This document shows, piece after piece, positions 23,313-32,368 of a stretch of 64,000 nt of DNA. The DNA comes from Stenotrophomonas maltophilia (lineage in GTDB: Bacteria > Pseudomonadota > Gammaproteobacteria > Xanthomonadales > Xanthomonadaceae): positions 1 to 64,000 of the forward strand of contig DEZI01000017.1 of assembly GCA_002364755.1 (NCBI GenBank), read 5' to 3'. Both the position numbers and the translations under genes were made by a program. A model generated the notes under the pieces. It did no database searches, was not told the origin of the DNA, and saw only the letters and a program-made list of their open reading frames with translations. Each line of letters opens with the position of its first letter. Position 1 is the stretch's first letter.

Positions 23313-23956
23313 GAGCGCTTCCCCGCGGCATCCTGGATCGCTTCGATGATGTTGGAGTAGGCGCCGCAGCGGCAGATATTGCCGCTCATCCGTTCGCGGA
23401 TCTCTTCAGATGTCAGGGCCGCAGGCTCGTCCAGCCGTGCAGTGACGTGGCTGGGGACACCCCGCTGGATCTCATCGAGCACCGCCACGGCCGAGCAGAT
23501 CTGGCCCGGCGTGCAGTACCCGCACTGGAAACCATCATGCTTGACGAAGGCGGCCTGCATGTCGCTGAGGTTGCCAGGTGATCCCATGCCCTCGATGGTG
23601 GTGATGCTGGCGCCCTCATGCATCACGGCCAGAGTCAGGCACGCATTGATGCGATGGCCGTCAACTAGGACCGTGCAGGCACCGCACTGCCCATGGTCGC
23701 AGCCTTTTTTCGTGCCTGTCAGCTGCAGGTGCTCACGCAGCGCATCTAGCAGGGTGACCCGGGTGTCGAGCAGTAGGGAGCGGCTAGCACCGTTCACCTT
23801 GAAGGTCACCTGCATGGTGACCGGGGCGCGTGCGGAGGAGCGGTCGGCCTCGGCGGCGGCCGCGACAGCGGAGGGCATGGCCATGGTGGTGGCCGAGCCC
23901 GCACTGAGCTTAAGCATGTCGCGCCGCGTGAGCGGAAGCTTGGAAGGGGGATTCAT
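23309..23956 (-). CDS. paoA: Periplasmic aldehyde oxidoreductase, [2Fe-2S] subunit (PaoA-like)
   Basis: A 215-residue iron-sulfur subunit. The N-terminus holds a twin-arginine signal (TRRDMLKLSAGSATT) that should export the folded complex. The plant-type ferredoxin cluster is bound by KKGCDHGQCGACTVLVDGH and a later Cys; the second cluster by QCGYCTPGQ and CRCGAYSNI. The ATG at 23956 is chosen because it begins the Tat signal; the longer frame is not supported. It is the first gene of the operon. The 220 bases upstream show no feature I can name. Confidence 0.93.
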   Translation of the reverse strand: MNPPSKLPLTRRDMLKLSAGSATTMAMPSAVAAAAEADRSSARAPVTMQVTFKVNGASRSLLLDTRVTLLDALREHLQLTGTKKGCDHGQCGACTVLVDGHRINACLTLAVMHEGASITTIEGMGSPGNLSDMQAAFVKHDGFQCGYCTPGQICSAVAVLDEIQRGVPSHVTARLDEPAALTSEEIRERMSGNICRCGAYSNIIEAIQDAAGKRS

Positions 23957-24176
23957 CGTGACTCCGCTGGCTGCAGTCGGCTGACGGGATTGCGTGTCAG
24001 CATGGCTGTGCGGAGGTAGGCAGGCGGTGAAGTCCCTCAGAGCCTCCCATTCAGTCTGTTGCGTCGCGGGTTCGGTCCGGCAGCCGCGCAGGCCGAGTTC
24101 GAGCTCGGCACGCTGGCCCTGACCCATGGTGGGTTGGCGAGGCTGCCTTGGCTGCCCCCACGGGAAGCACTGAGGC

Positions 24177-26972
24177 TCAGTGCTCCGCGGAGAGCGCGGC
24201 GCGCACGCGGGTAGCCAGGTCGCCGATCGTGAAGGGCTTGCCGATCAGCTGCACATTTACGTCGAGCACGCCGTCGTCAACCAGGGCGTTGCGGCTGTTG
24301 CCGGTGGCGAACAGGACCTTCAGGTGCGGGTACCGCGCCAGGGCCTCGTCGGCAAGCTGACGGCCGTTGACTTCCGGCATCACCACATCGGTGAACAGCA
24401 ATGCGATGCCGGGGTGGGCTTCAAGCAGGGGCAGAGCGCTGGCAGCCCCATCGGCTGACAGCACCCGGTAGCCGAGTTCGGACAGTGCATCGACCGAGAA
24501 CGCGCGTACCGCTGCGTCATCGTCCACCACCAGAATCTGCTCGGCGCCACCGCCGGACAGCGGTGCCACATCGGCCTTGGCCGGTGGTGGTGCGTCCACC
24601 CCGGCCAGCAGCCGCGGAAGGTAGATGATGACGGTGGTTCCCGCGCCGGGCGCGGATTGCAGGCGGACGTGCCCGCTGGACTGCTGCACGAAGCCGTAGA
24701 CCTGCGACAGGCCAAGGCCGGTGCCCTGGCCAACCGGCTTGGTAGTGAAGAACGGATCGAACGCGCGTGCCATCACCTCCGGCGCCATGCCGCCGCCGGT
24801 GTCGGTCACCGCAATGCGCACGTAGTCGCCGACGGGGACGCCGCCGTGCTCGACCACGCTGGCCAGGCCGATCTGGCAGTTGCTGGTCTGCAGCGTCAGG
24901 CGGCCACCCCCCGGCATGGCATCGCGCGCATTCATCGCCAGGTTGAGGATGACGTTCTCCAGCTGATTGGCATCGGCGTGCGTCCACCACTGGCTGCCAC
25001 CCAGCACGGTTTCGAGGATGACGCTGCTGCCGAGCGAATGCACCAGCAGATCGGTCATCCCGGCCACCAGATGGTTCACGTCCAGGGCCACCGGCTGCAG
25101 CGGCTGCTGGCGCGAGAAGGCCAGCAGTCGCTGGGTCAGCTGGGCGGCGCGCTGGGCGCCGTCCAGGGCCATTTCGATGTAGCGCAGCGCGCGCGCATCA
25201 CCGTCGCCGATGCGTAGCGCCAGCAGGTCCAGCGGTCCGATCACCGTGGCCAGCATGTTGTTGAAGTCGTGGGCGATGCCACCGCTGAGCTGGCCGACGG
25301 CTTCCATCTTGCGGCTCTGCCGCAGCGCGTCTTCCACGCGCATGCGCTCGGCCACTTCGGCCCGCACCCGCGCCTCCAGCTGCTCGTTCAACTCGCGGAG
25401 GCGCTCGTCGGCCGCCTTGCGTGCGGTGATGTCGATGGCCACGCCCAGCAGGCGTACACAGCGCCCGGCCTCGAAGATGCCCCGACCCTTGGCTGCGACC
25501 CAGCGCACCACGCCGTCTTCCTTGCCGACCGTGCGGTATTCCACATCGTAGTTGGCACGCTTCTGCGGGTCGGCGGATGCATCGAGTGCTGCCAGCGTCG
25601 CGGCACGATCGTCCGGATGCAGGCCGTTGCGGAAATCCTCGATGTCCACCTCCGCGTGCGGGGAGATGCCGAACATCGCCTTCATGCGCGCGGGCCAGCG
25701 CAGGACTCTCTGCACCAAGTCCATGTCCCATAACCCAAGCTCGCCTGCTTCCGTGGCCAGCCGCAAGCGCTCCTCGCCCTCGGCCAGCGCTGCTTCAGCC
25801 GCCTTGCGCCCGGACAGGTCGAGCATCGCACCGATCATCCGCAGCGGCCGCCCGTCAGCGTCGCGCAGCACCGCGCCACGATCCAGCACAGCGGCATAGC
25901 TGCCATCGGCGCGCCGTAAGCGATACTCGCCGTTCCAGGTACTGCCGTCCCCGTCGATGACGCTGTGGATGTTGCGGTCGATGCGGTCGCGGTCTTCGGG
26001 GTGGATGTGGTCGAGCCACCACTGCGCGCTGGTTTCCGTCATCGAGTGCCCGAACAAGCTGGACAGCGCCTCGTTCCAGACAACGTGTCCGTCGGCAATG
26101 CGCCAGTCCCATACCGCATCGTTGGTGGCCTGCGCGGCCAGTCGATAGCGTTCCTCGATGTCAAGACGCTCGGCCTCGGCGGACTTGCGGTCGGTGATGT
26201 CCAGCGAGGTGCCGACCAGGCCGATCACTTCGCCAGCATCGTTGCGCAGCGGCGCCTTGGTCGACAGCCACCAGGCCCGGCGGCCGTCCGGAAAGCTGAC
26301 TTCTTCTTCCACCTGCTCGCTGCGGCCGCTGGACATTACCCGCTCGTCGGTTGCCATCACCGCCGCAGCCTGGGCGGGGTTGGCCAACAGCTCGGCATCG
26401 GTGCGCCCGACATACTCCGCCGGGGGGCGCCCGATCAGTGCCGTGGTGCCGCTGTTGCCCATCAGCAGGCGGCCCTGGCGATCCTTGGCATACATCACGC
26501 CTGGCGCGGCCTCAACGAAGGAGCGCAGCAGGGCCTGGGCCTGGTCACGCTCGGCCTGCACCCGCAGCCGTTCGTCGATGTCGATGAGAACGCCGGGGAA
26601 GCGCAGTGCCCGCCCGTTCTCGTCCAGGTCGACGCGGCCGATGCTCTCCAGCCAGTGGTAACCCCCGTCGGTGCCGCGCGTGCGGTACTGATGCGCGAAG
26701 CGGCCGCCATGCCGCACGGCATGCTCGATGGCCGCCGTCAGCCCGTCCAGGTCATCGGGGTGCACCGTGCCCAGCACCTCGTGCAGCTGCAGCTTGCGCT
26801 GTGCCAGCTCCGGGTCCAGCCCAAATGCGCGGGCGAGCGCTTCATCGACAGTCAGCTGGTCGTTCGGCACATCCCAGAACCAGGTGCCGACGATGGCACC
26901 CGCTGCCAGCGCCATGTTCACGCTGTCGGAGGCATGGGCGGCTTGCGGCTGGGGAACAGGAGGCTGGTTCAC
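24177..26972 (-). CDS. Hybrid sensor histidine kinase with four PAS domains
   Basis: A 931-residue cytosolic hybrid kinase. Four PAS/PAC units (about residues 20-140, 140-270, 275-400 and 400-525) precede a short coiled coil, a HisKA domain with the phospho-acceptor in GGIAHDFNNML, an HATPase domain (NLAMNARDAMPGGG, GQGTGLGLSQVYGF) and a C-terminal receiver with Asp in LLFTDVVMPE. The start is a GTG at 26972. No membrane segment is present, so it senses a cytosolic cue such as redox, ligand or light through PAS. No separate output regulator is adjacent. Confidence 0.92.
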   Translation of the reverse strand: MNQPPVPQPQAAHASDSVNMALAAGAIVGTWFWDVPNDQLTVDEALARAFGLDPELAQRKLQLHEVLGTVHPDDLDGLTAAIEHAVRHGGRFAHQYRTRGTDGGYHWLESIGRVDLDENGRALRFPGVLIDIDERLRVQAERDQAQALLRSFVEAAPGVMYAKDRQGRLLMGNSGTTALIGRPPAEYVGRTDAELLANPAQAAAVMATDERVMSSGRSEQVEEEVSFPDGRRAWWLSTKAPLRNDAGEVIGLVGTSLDITDRKSAEAERLDIEERYRLAAQATNDAVWDWRIADGHVVWNEALSSLFGHSMTETSAQWWLDHIHPEDRDRIDRNIHSVIDGDGSTWNGEYRLRRADGSYAAVLDRGAVLRDADGRPLRMIGAMLDLSGRKAAEAALAEGEERLRLATEAGELGLWDMDLVQRVLRWPARMKAMFGISPHAEVDIEDFRNGLHPDDRAATLAALDASADPQKRANYDVEYRTVGKEDGVVRWVAAKGRGIFEAGRCVRLLGVAIDITARKAADERLRELNEQLEARVRAEVAERMRVEDALRQSRKMEAVGQLSGGIAHDFNNMLATVIGPLDLLALRIGDGDARALRYIEMALDGAQRAAQLTQRLLAFSRQQPLQPVALDVNHLVAGMTDLLVHSLGSSVILETVLGGSQWWTHADANQLENVILNLAMNARDAMPGGGRLTLQTSNCQIGLASVVEHGGVPVGDYVRIAVTDTGGGMAPEVMARAFDPFFTTKPVGQGTGLGLSQVYGFVQQSSGHVRLQSAPGAGTTVIIYLPRLLAGVDAPPPAKADVAPLSGGGAEQILVVDDDAAVRAFSVDALSELGYRVLSADGAASALPLLEAHPGIALLFTDVVMPEVNGRQLADEALARYPHLKVLFATGNSRNALVDDGVLDVNVQLIGKPFTIGDLATRVRAALSAEH

Positions 26973-26994
26973 GGACGATCTCGAACGGAGGGGC

Positions 26995-27023
26995 TCTGCC
27001 TGCCCCGTGCAGGGGCAGACAGA
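26995..27023 (-). terminator. Stem-loop between the SPFH operon and the hybrid kinase
   Basis: TCTG-C-CTGCCCC pairs with GGGGCAG-A-CAGA around a 5-base loop. It lies between the stop of the 86-residue gene and the kinase start, both on the minus strand, where a terminator is expected. A U tract is lacking. Confidence 0.5.
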
Positions 27024-27075
27024 ACCAGGGCCGCCAGTCTAGTTCAAGGCCGCGTCATGGCAGCGTGGTGCCGTG

Positions 27076-27336
27076 TCAGTCAGTACCGGGCTTCACCCGC
27101 ATCACCCGTTTGCGGTACTCGTACACGTTGTCACCACGCACGCGCCGCTCCTGCGTACCGGTGATCGAATCCACGCGACGGTCCGAGCCGGTGACCGGCT
27201 TGGCATCGATCGCGGTTTCGTGTTCGAACGAATGCGATTTGTCGGTGTTGCGGTAATAGCGGTACAGCGCCCAGTACAGCGCGGTAGCACCGGCCGGGCC
27301 GGCCGCCAGCAACCAGAGACCACTGTCGTCACTCAT
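27076..27336 (-). CDS. Small membrane protein, SPFH-module third gene
   Basis: An 86-residue protein with one N-terminal hydrophobic segment (LWLLAAGPAGATALYWALYR) and a charged cytosolic tail rich in Arg and Asp. No family is recognised. Its ATG overlaps the stop of the zinc-ribbon gene by four bases, so it is made together with that protein and the SPFH protein. Confidence 0.75.
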   Translation of the reverse strand: MSDDSGLWLLAAGPAGATALYWALYRYYRNTDKSHSFEHETAIDAKPVTGSDRRVDSITGTQERRVRGDNVYEYRKRVMRVKPGTD

Positions 27337-28685
27337 GTTGTCGCCACCAGGAAGGCAATTGCGAGTGCTTCGATGACCGTGCCGGTGGCCAGGGCGGCCA
27401 GCAGCATCTTCCACTGCTGCACCGGCACGCTGCCCATGGTCTCACCGGTGCGGCCGTTCACCGCGATGTAGTGCAGCATGCCGCCGTTGGCGCCGGGCTG
27501 GTGGTAGGAGTACAGCCAGACCGGCAGGTACATCGACACCCAGCGGCTGCCATGCACGTCCAGCTGTTCCTGTTCCCAGCGCACGCCGCGGTCGTAGCGG
27601 CGTACGCTGGCTTCCACCTGCGCGCGGGCGATCGACAGCAGCTGGTCTTCCAGTCGTGGGCGCAGCTTCTCGATATCCACGTTGCGCTTCTCGGAGGTGA
27701 AGCCAGCCAGGTAGGACGCGTTCCACTTCACCGCGTTCTTGGTGTCGAACGGCAGGATGGTGTTGATGATGTTGTTGGTGTTGGTGCGCGTGTCGAGGTT
27801 GCCGCGCTCGGCCGAGGATTCCAGCGGCAGGTCGTCAACGGTGAAATCGACCTGGCGTTCGACCTGGTAGATGTCCGCGTCGTAGTAGGTCTGCTTGTTC
27901 TTCTCGGTGCCGCGGGTGTACTCGCGGGTCTTGATCTCACCCTTGCCGGCCACGGCCGCGCTGACATTGCTGTCCACGATCATGTACGGCAGGTACACGC
28001 CCACCACGTTTTCCGGGGTGAACTGGTCCTTGAAGGCCTTCAGCGCGAACATCCGGCGCTTGTCGACGAACTGGCGGATGCGTGCAACCGCATCGTCCTT
28101 CTTGATGTGGAAGGGCAACACGGCATCGGGCACGGCGCCGTTGCTGATCTGCTCGTTCACGCCGAACACGTGGCGGCACCAGTGGCAGCGCGCGGTCATC
28201 GTGCTTTCGGTGTTGACCGTGACCTCGGCACCACAGCCACCGCATTTGAAGGTCATCAGCGCCGAGATATCGGCGTCGATGTCGCGTGCACCGGAGGCGA
28301 TGATCGTGCCCTGCAGCTGGTCCAGCGCTTCGCCCAGCCCGAATTCCTCCTCCACCCGCGCGCCATGCCATTCGTGACGGCAGTACAGGCAGACCAGGAC
28401 ATCGGTGCCGAGCCTGGGGCGGATGTCGGTGCTGCCGCACTTCGGGCAGCGGTTCAGGCCATCCTTCAGTTCGCTGGCCGAGGTGTCGATGGCCAGCGGT
28501 TCAGGTGCCTCGACTTCATCACGGATGGCCTGCGGCAGCGTGCCGGTATCCAGCGGGAAGCTGCCGGGCAGGGGCGGGACGTCCTGCGGCGAGCCCGGAC
28601 CGTCCAGCTTCGCCGCCGGCAAGGGCGGGGGCGAAGCGGGGGCGGCCCGGGGCAGCGGCGGAGGGGCGTTTCTGGGGTCGGACAT
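27333..28685 (-). CDS. TFIIB-type zinc-ribbon membrane protein (YdjG-like)
   Basis: A 450-residue protein with a proline-rich N-terminus, a first zinc ribbon (CPKCGSTDI ... CLYCRHEW, residues ~75-105), a second (CGGCGAEV ... CHWCRHVF, ~140-170), a long central domain, and one hydrophobic helix at the very C-terminus that would anchor it in the membrane. The plan and the neighbouring SPFH gene resemble B. subtilis YdjG and YdjI, which tether PspA to the membrane. No pspA gene is in the window. It starts 20 bases after the SPFH gene stop. Confidence 0.78.
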   Translation of the reverse strand: MSDPRNAPPPLPRAAPASPPPLPAAKLDGPGSPQDVPPLPGSFPLDTGTLPQAIRDEVEAPEPLAIDTSASELKDGLNRCPKCGSTDIRPRLGTDVLVCLYCRHEWHGARVEEEFGLGEALDQLQGTIIASGARDIDADISALMTFKCGGCGAEVTVNTESTMTARCHWCRHVFGVNEQISNGAVPDAVLPFHIKKDDAVARIRQFVDKRRMFALKAFKDQFTPENVVGVYLPYMIVDSNVSAAVAGKGEIKTREYTRGTEKNKQTYYDADIYQVERQVDFTVDDLPLESSAERGNLDTRTNTNNIINTILPFDTKNAVKWNASYLAGFTSEKRNVDIEKLRPRLEDQLLSIARAQVEASVRRYDRGVRWEQEQLDVHGSRWVSMYLPVWLYSYHQPGANGGMLHYIAVNGRTGETMGSVPVQQWKMLLAALATGTVIEALAIAFLVATT

Positions 28686-28705
28686 GGGTGTGCGCGTCCG
28701 GCGGC

Positions 28706-29845
28706 TTACAGGCCCAGCGCCTTGGCCTTCAGGGCGTCGTAGTCGCCCTGGGTGATCAGGCCCAGGTCGAGCATTTCCTTGGCCTTCTTCAGCTTGGCCA
28801 CCGGATCCTCGGCGGCCGGCGCGGTCGGCTGCTGCAGGCTGCCCGCACCGAACATGCCCGAAGCCATGCCGACGCCGACCAGGCCCGCCGCGCCGCCGTT
28901 CTCGCCGGCCGACTGGATGCCCTGGGCTACGCTGGCCTGCAGGTTGGAATTGCCGCGGGAACCGGACAGCGCATCGGCGCGCTGCACGGTCTTCAGCAGT
29001 TCACGGGTGTTGGCGTCGTACTCGATGGAGACGATGGCCGTCTTGACGATGGCCAGGCCACGGTCGGACTTCCACTGGTAGGCCTGCTCGACGGCGGCCG
29101 ACAGGCTCTGCGCGAAGCCGATCGAATCCTGCTGCAGCTTGCTGATGCGGTTGCCCTTGGACGGGTCGTTGCTGTACAGGCTGAAGGCCGGTGCCAGCGA
29201 ACCCACCACTTCATTGAACAGCTGGGTGGCGGCGGCATTGTCCATGTCGGTGAAGTCGAACACCTGGCCCGGGCGCAGGTAGCTGGCCGGCACGAAGTTC
29301 TTCACGAACAGGATCGGGTCGACGATCTTCAGCGTGTACGAACCACGGGTGACCGCGCCGACCTGGGTGTTGAGGAAGGCATCGTCCCAGTAGATTTCCG
29401 ACTGGGTGCCGAAGCGGTTGTCCGGCAGTTCCTTCAGCGAAACGAAGAAGGCGGCCTGCTGCGAGCCCGGCTGGCCGCCGAACTTGAAGCGTTCCCAGCT
29501 CTGCTTGATGAAGGTGCTGACCAGGCCGTCACCGGCGAAGATCGACTGCGAGTTGAGGTCGTCCGAGCGCCACTCGTAGCCACCCGGCTCGGCGACGAAG
29601 GCGGTGATCGCGCCGTCCTGGAACAGCAGCAGGCCGTAGCCTTCGGGCACGACGATCTTCGAGCCGTTGCTGATGATGTTGGACGAGCCGCTGGTGTTTG
29701 AACCACGGCCGGCATTGGTGCCCTGCGGCACGGCCGCGAACAGGGCCGCGGTCGACGGCAGGCCCGTTGGCACGGTGTAGAAGTCTTTCCACTGGTCGGC
29801 CAGAACACCGCCCACTGCACCCTTGACCGCCTGTACCAGACCCAT
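28706..29845 (-). CDS. SPFH domain protein with C-terminal SHOCT-like tail (YdjI-like)
   Basis: A 379-residue member of the SPFH (virion-core/YdjI) family. The SPFH core spans about residues 60-290 (VVPEGYGLLLFQDGAITAFV; GSYTLKIVDPILFVKNFV). A glycine-rich stretch follows, then a SHOCT-like helix pair at the end (DPVAKLKKAKEMLDLGLITQ). Such proteins form membrane-associated oligomers and scaffolds. The ATG at 29845 has GGGAGCAGG upstream. It is the first gene of a three-gene operon with the zinc-ribbon and small membrane proteins. Confidence 0.85.
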   Translation of the reverse strand: MGLVQAVKGAVGGVLADQWKDFYTVPTGLPSTAALFAAVPQGTNAGRGSNTSGSSNIISNGSKIVVPEGYGLLLFQDGAITAFVAEPGGYEWRSDDLNSQSIFAGDGLVSTFIKQSWERFKFGGQPGSQQAAFFVSLKELPDNRFGTQSEIYWDDAFLNTQVGAVTRGSYTLKIVDPILFVKNFVPASYLRPGQVFDFTDMDNAAATQLFNEVVGSLAPAFSLYSNDPSKGNRISKLQQDSIGFAQSLSAAVEQAYQWKSDRGLAIVKTAIVSIEYDANTRELLKTVQRADALSGSRGNSNLQASVAQGIQSAGENGGAAGLVGVGMASGMFGAGSLQQPTAPAAEDPVAKLKKAKEMLDLGLITQGDYDALKAKALGL

Positions 29846-29960
29846 GACCTGCTCCCTGTGGTTACCGGACAGGCACCGTGCCTGTCGTGCCCGGCTGACT
29901 ATAGTGGAGCGGGGCGGTCCCTCGCCACCGGTACCGGTCGCGCTCATTCATGTGGCGGGA

Positions 29961-30494
29961 TCAACGCACGGACTGCGGAACCTTCCTCAGCTTCGAGGTG
30001 TCATAGCCCATCGCGGCGATGCGCTCGACGGCGGCCTGGTACTCCTGCGGCGACACCTGCGGCGTTCGCGCCATGTACCAGACGTAATCGCGCTTGCTGC
30101 GGCCGACGATCGTCTGCTGATAGTTCTCGTCCAGCCAGGCGATGATGTACTCGGCCTGGATCGGCCAGATGAACTGCATGCCCCACACCGCACCGGCACC
30201 TTCCTTTTCGACCCGGCCGACCGGATGCATGCTCTTGTATGGCGCCTGGAAGCTGCCCTTGCGGTAGGTGAAGGTGGTCTGGATGCGTCCGTCCGGCCGC
30301 AGGGAATAGCTTTCGACGGCATCGAAGGCCTCGCGCTCCGGCCGGGAGGGGATGTGGGCGATCACGTACCAGTCGCCCATGAAGCGTGGCACGTCCACCG
30401 ACGCCGCACGTGGCAGTGGCCGGGTGTCCTGGCTGCTGCAGCCGGTGCCGAACAGGGCCAACGTCAGCAGGGTGAACAAGGGGGGCATACGCAT
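29961..30494 (-). CDS. Lipocalin family lipoprotein (Blc-like)
   Basis: A 177-residue outer-membrane lipocalin. The signal peptide ends in the lipobox GTGC, and the lipocalin signature MGDWYVIAHIP with its GxW follows. Blc-type lipocalins bind fatty acids and lysophospholipids and are thought to help membrane repair. It begins at the ATG at 30494, seven bases after AAGGAG; an upstream TTG in frame is not used. It is the last gene of the sigma-controlled lipid operon, 12 bases after the CFA-like methyltransferase. Confidence 0.9.
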   Translation of the reverse strand: MRMPPLFTLLTLALFGTGCSSQDTRPLPRAASVDVPRFMGDWYVIAHIPSRPEREAFDAVESYSLRPDGRIQTTFTYRKGSFQAPYKSMHPVGRVEKEGAGAVWGMQFIWPIQAEYIIAWLDENYQQTIVGRSKRDYVWYMARTPQVSPQEYQAAVERIAAMGYDTSKLRKVPQSVR

Positions 30495-30506
30495 GGCCAA
30501 TCTCCT

Positions 30507-31580
30507 TCAGCGGGGGCGGAACAGGTAGTGTGCGACGAGCCATTGCTGCCCCTGGTCATAGCCGAACAGCTCGGCGCAGGCCATCCAGAACATGCGCCAG
30601 CGCTGCCACCAGATGCGCGCGGCGGCCTCGCCGTAGGTCGCCTGCAGGATCGGCATCAGCTGGGCGCGGGCCGCGTCCTGGTTGTCCAGCCAGTGGTTGG
30701 CGGTGCGCTGGTAGTGCGTGCCGTCCAGCAGCCAGCGCTGGTCGAGCTGCAGGTGCTGCTGGAAATGCAGGAGGGTGTCGGCGGCCGGCATCAGGCCGCC
30801 GGTGAAGAAATGCCGCCCCATCCAGTTGTCATCGCCTTCGGTCTCGAACGGGTACATCAGCGTGCGGTGGGCGAAGATGTGCACGAACAGTGCGCCGTCC
30901 GGCCGCAGCCAGCCAGATATGCGCTGCAGCAACTGCTGGTAGTTGCGCACGTGTTCGAACATCTCCACCGACACGCAGCGGTCGAAACGCGCGCTCGGCA
31001 GCTCCAGCTGGTTCACGTCGCGGGTGAGTACCTCGACGTTGCGCAGGCCGCGCGCCTGGCACTGGCCCATGATGTGCTCGCGCTGGCTGTGCGAATTGGA
31101 CACCGCAGTGATGCGTGCATTCGGGTAGCGTTCGGCCATCCACAGGGTCAGCGAACCCCAGCCGCAGCCGAGCTCTAGGATGTCCTGGCCATCACGCAGC
31201 CCGGCGCGCTGCCCATACAGTTCCAGCATCGCCTCTTCGGCCTGGTCCAGGGTTTCGTGACCGGTGCGGTAATAGCAGCTGCTGTACTTCAGGCGCTTGC
31301 CGAGGCAGGCCTGGAAGAAAGCGGCCGGTACCTCGTAATGCTGGCGGTTGGCAGCGTCGACGTGCAGGGCCAGCGGGCTGCCGGCCAGTTCGGCGATGCG
31401 GCGCTGGAAGCGCACTGACTGTCCCTCCTGGCCGCCTTCGTCCTCCTCCTGCAGGCGCTGCGCGCACAGGCGACGGATGCCTGCACGCAGGGCAGCGTCC
31501 GGGATCCAGCCGCGCTCGGCCCAGCCGGTCAGGCCGCCTTCGATCTCGACGGGAGGGTGCAGCGTGCGGGTGGCATTCAT
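30507..31580 (-). CDS. CFA-synthase-family SAM methyltransferase, second paralog
   Basis: A 357-residue SAM-dependent methyltransferase of the cyclopropane-fatty-acid synthase superfamily, closer in plan to coclaurine-N-methyltransferase-like members. The SAM motif is ILELGCGWGSLTLWMAER, followed by ITAVSNSHSQREHI and CVSVEMFEHVRNY. The C-terminal half (HRTLMYPFETEGDDNWMGRH, YQRTANHWLDN) is typical of this branch. The ATG overlaps the DUF1295 stop by four bases. Its substrate is probably an unsaturated acyl chain, given the operon, but this is inferred. Confidence 0.85.
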   Translation of the reverse strand: MNATRTLHPPVEIEGGLTGWAERGWIPDAALRAGIRRLCAQRLQEEDEGGQEGQSVRFQRRIAELAGSPLALHVDAANRQHYEVPAAFFQACLGKRLKYSSCYYRTGHETLDQAEEAMLELYGQRAGLRDGQDILELGCGWGSLTLWMAERYPNARITAVSNSHSQREHIMGQCQARGLRNVEVLTRDVNQLELPSARFDRCVSVEMFEHVRNYQQLLQRISGWLRPDGALFVHIFAHRTLMYPFETEGDDNWMGRHFFTGGLMPAADTLLHFQQHLQLDQRWLLDGTHYQRTANHWLDNQDAARAQLMPILQATYGEAAARIWWQRWRMFWMACAELFGYDQGQQWLVAHYLFRPR

Positions 31581-32368
31581 GGCGTGCGGTCCTGGGAAGG
31601 GGAAGTGCGGGGGAACCACGGGAAGAACATCGGGGTGCTGCGCTGGTAGTCGCGGTAATCATCGCCGCGGCTGCGCAGGGCCTGTTTTTCGGTGAAGGGA
31701 ACGCCGCTGAGGTAGCGCAGGAACAGGTACATCACCAGCGGCCCCGACCAGGACAGCCACCATAGCGGTGAGCCGACGGCCAGCAGCACATAGGTGAACC
31801 AGTGCAGCCACTCGAAGAAATAGTTGGGATGGCGCGAGTAGCGCCACAGTCCTTGGCGGCAGGTCCTGCCCTTGTTGGCGGGGTCGGCCCTGAAACGTGC
31901 AAGCTGGCGGTCGGCCAGTGCTTCACCGCCAACACTGAGCAGCCACACGGCCACGGCGGCAGCGATCCAGCCGGCATGGCTGGTGGCCGGGGTGCGCGCC
32001 ACGGCCAGGAACGGCAGGGCGAACAGCACCACCAGCAGCGCCTGGGCCATGAAGAAGCCGAAGATCTTTCCCTGGTGGCCGTTCCAGTGTTCGCGCAGAT
32101 AGCGGTAGCGCCCGTCCTCGTCTTCACTGCGCACGCGGTGCCACAGATGCAGGGCGAGCCGGCTGCCCCACAGGCCGCCCAGCACACCCAGCGCGATGCG
32201 CGGCTGCAGGCCGCCATCGCCCAGCCAGGCGAGCAGCAGGGCGCCCGCGGCCACGCCCTTGGCCCACAGCACGTCAACCACGCCGATGTTGCGATGGCGG
32301 CGCTGCCAGGCCCAGCCCCAGCACATCACCAGCACTGCGTAGAGCAGCACCCAGCCGAGCAGGTTCAT
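31577..32368 (-). CDS. DUF1295 membrane protein (steroid-reductase-like fold)
   Basis: A 263-residue integral membrane protein of the DUF1295 / 3-oxo-5-alpha-steroid 4-dehydrogenase-like family. The end of the protein has the conserved LWRYSRHPNYFFEWLHWFTY block and RSRGDDYRDYQR, both part of the NADPH-binding region of that fold. About six helices are seen. The family includes reductases of double bonds; here a lipid substrate is likely. It overlaps both neighbours by four bases. Confidence 0.88.
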   Translation of the reverse strand: MNLLGWVLLYAVLVMCWGWAWQRRHRNIGVVDVLWAKGVAAGALLLAWLGDGGLQPRIALGVLGGLWGSRLALHLWHRVRSEDEDGRYRYLREHWNGHQGKIFGFFMAQALLVVLFALPFLAVARTPATSHAGWIAAAVAVWLLSVGGEALADRQLARFRADPANKGRTCRQGLWRYSRHPNYFFEWLHWFTYVLLAVGSPLWWLSWSGPLVMYLFLRYLSGVPFTEKQALRSRGDDYRDYQRSTPMFFPWFPRTSPSQDRTP

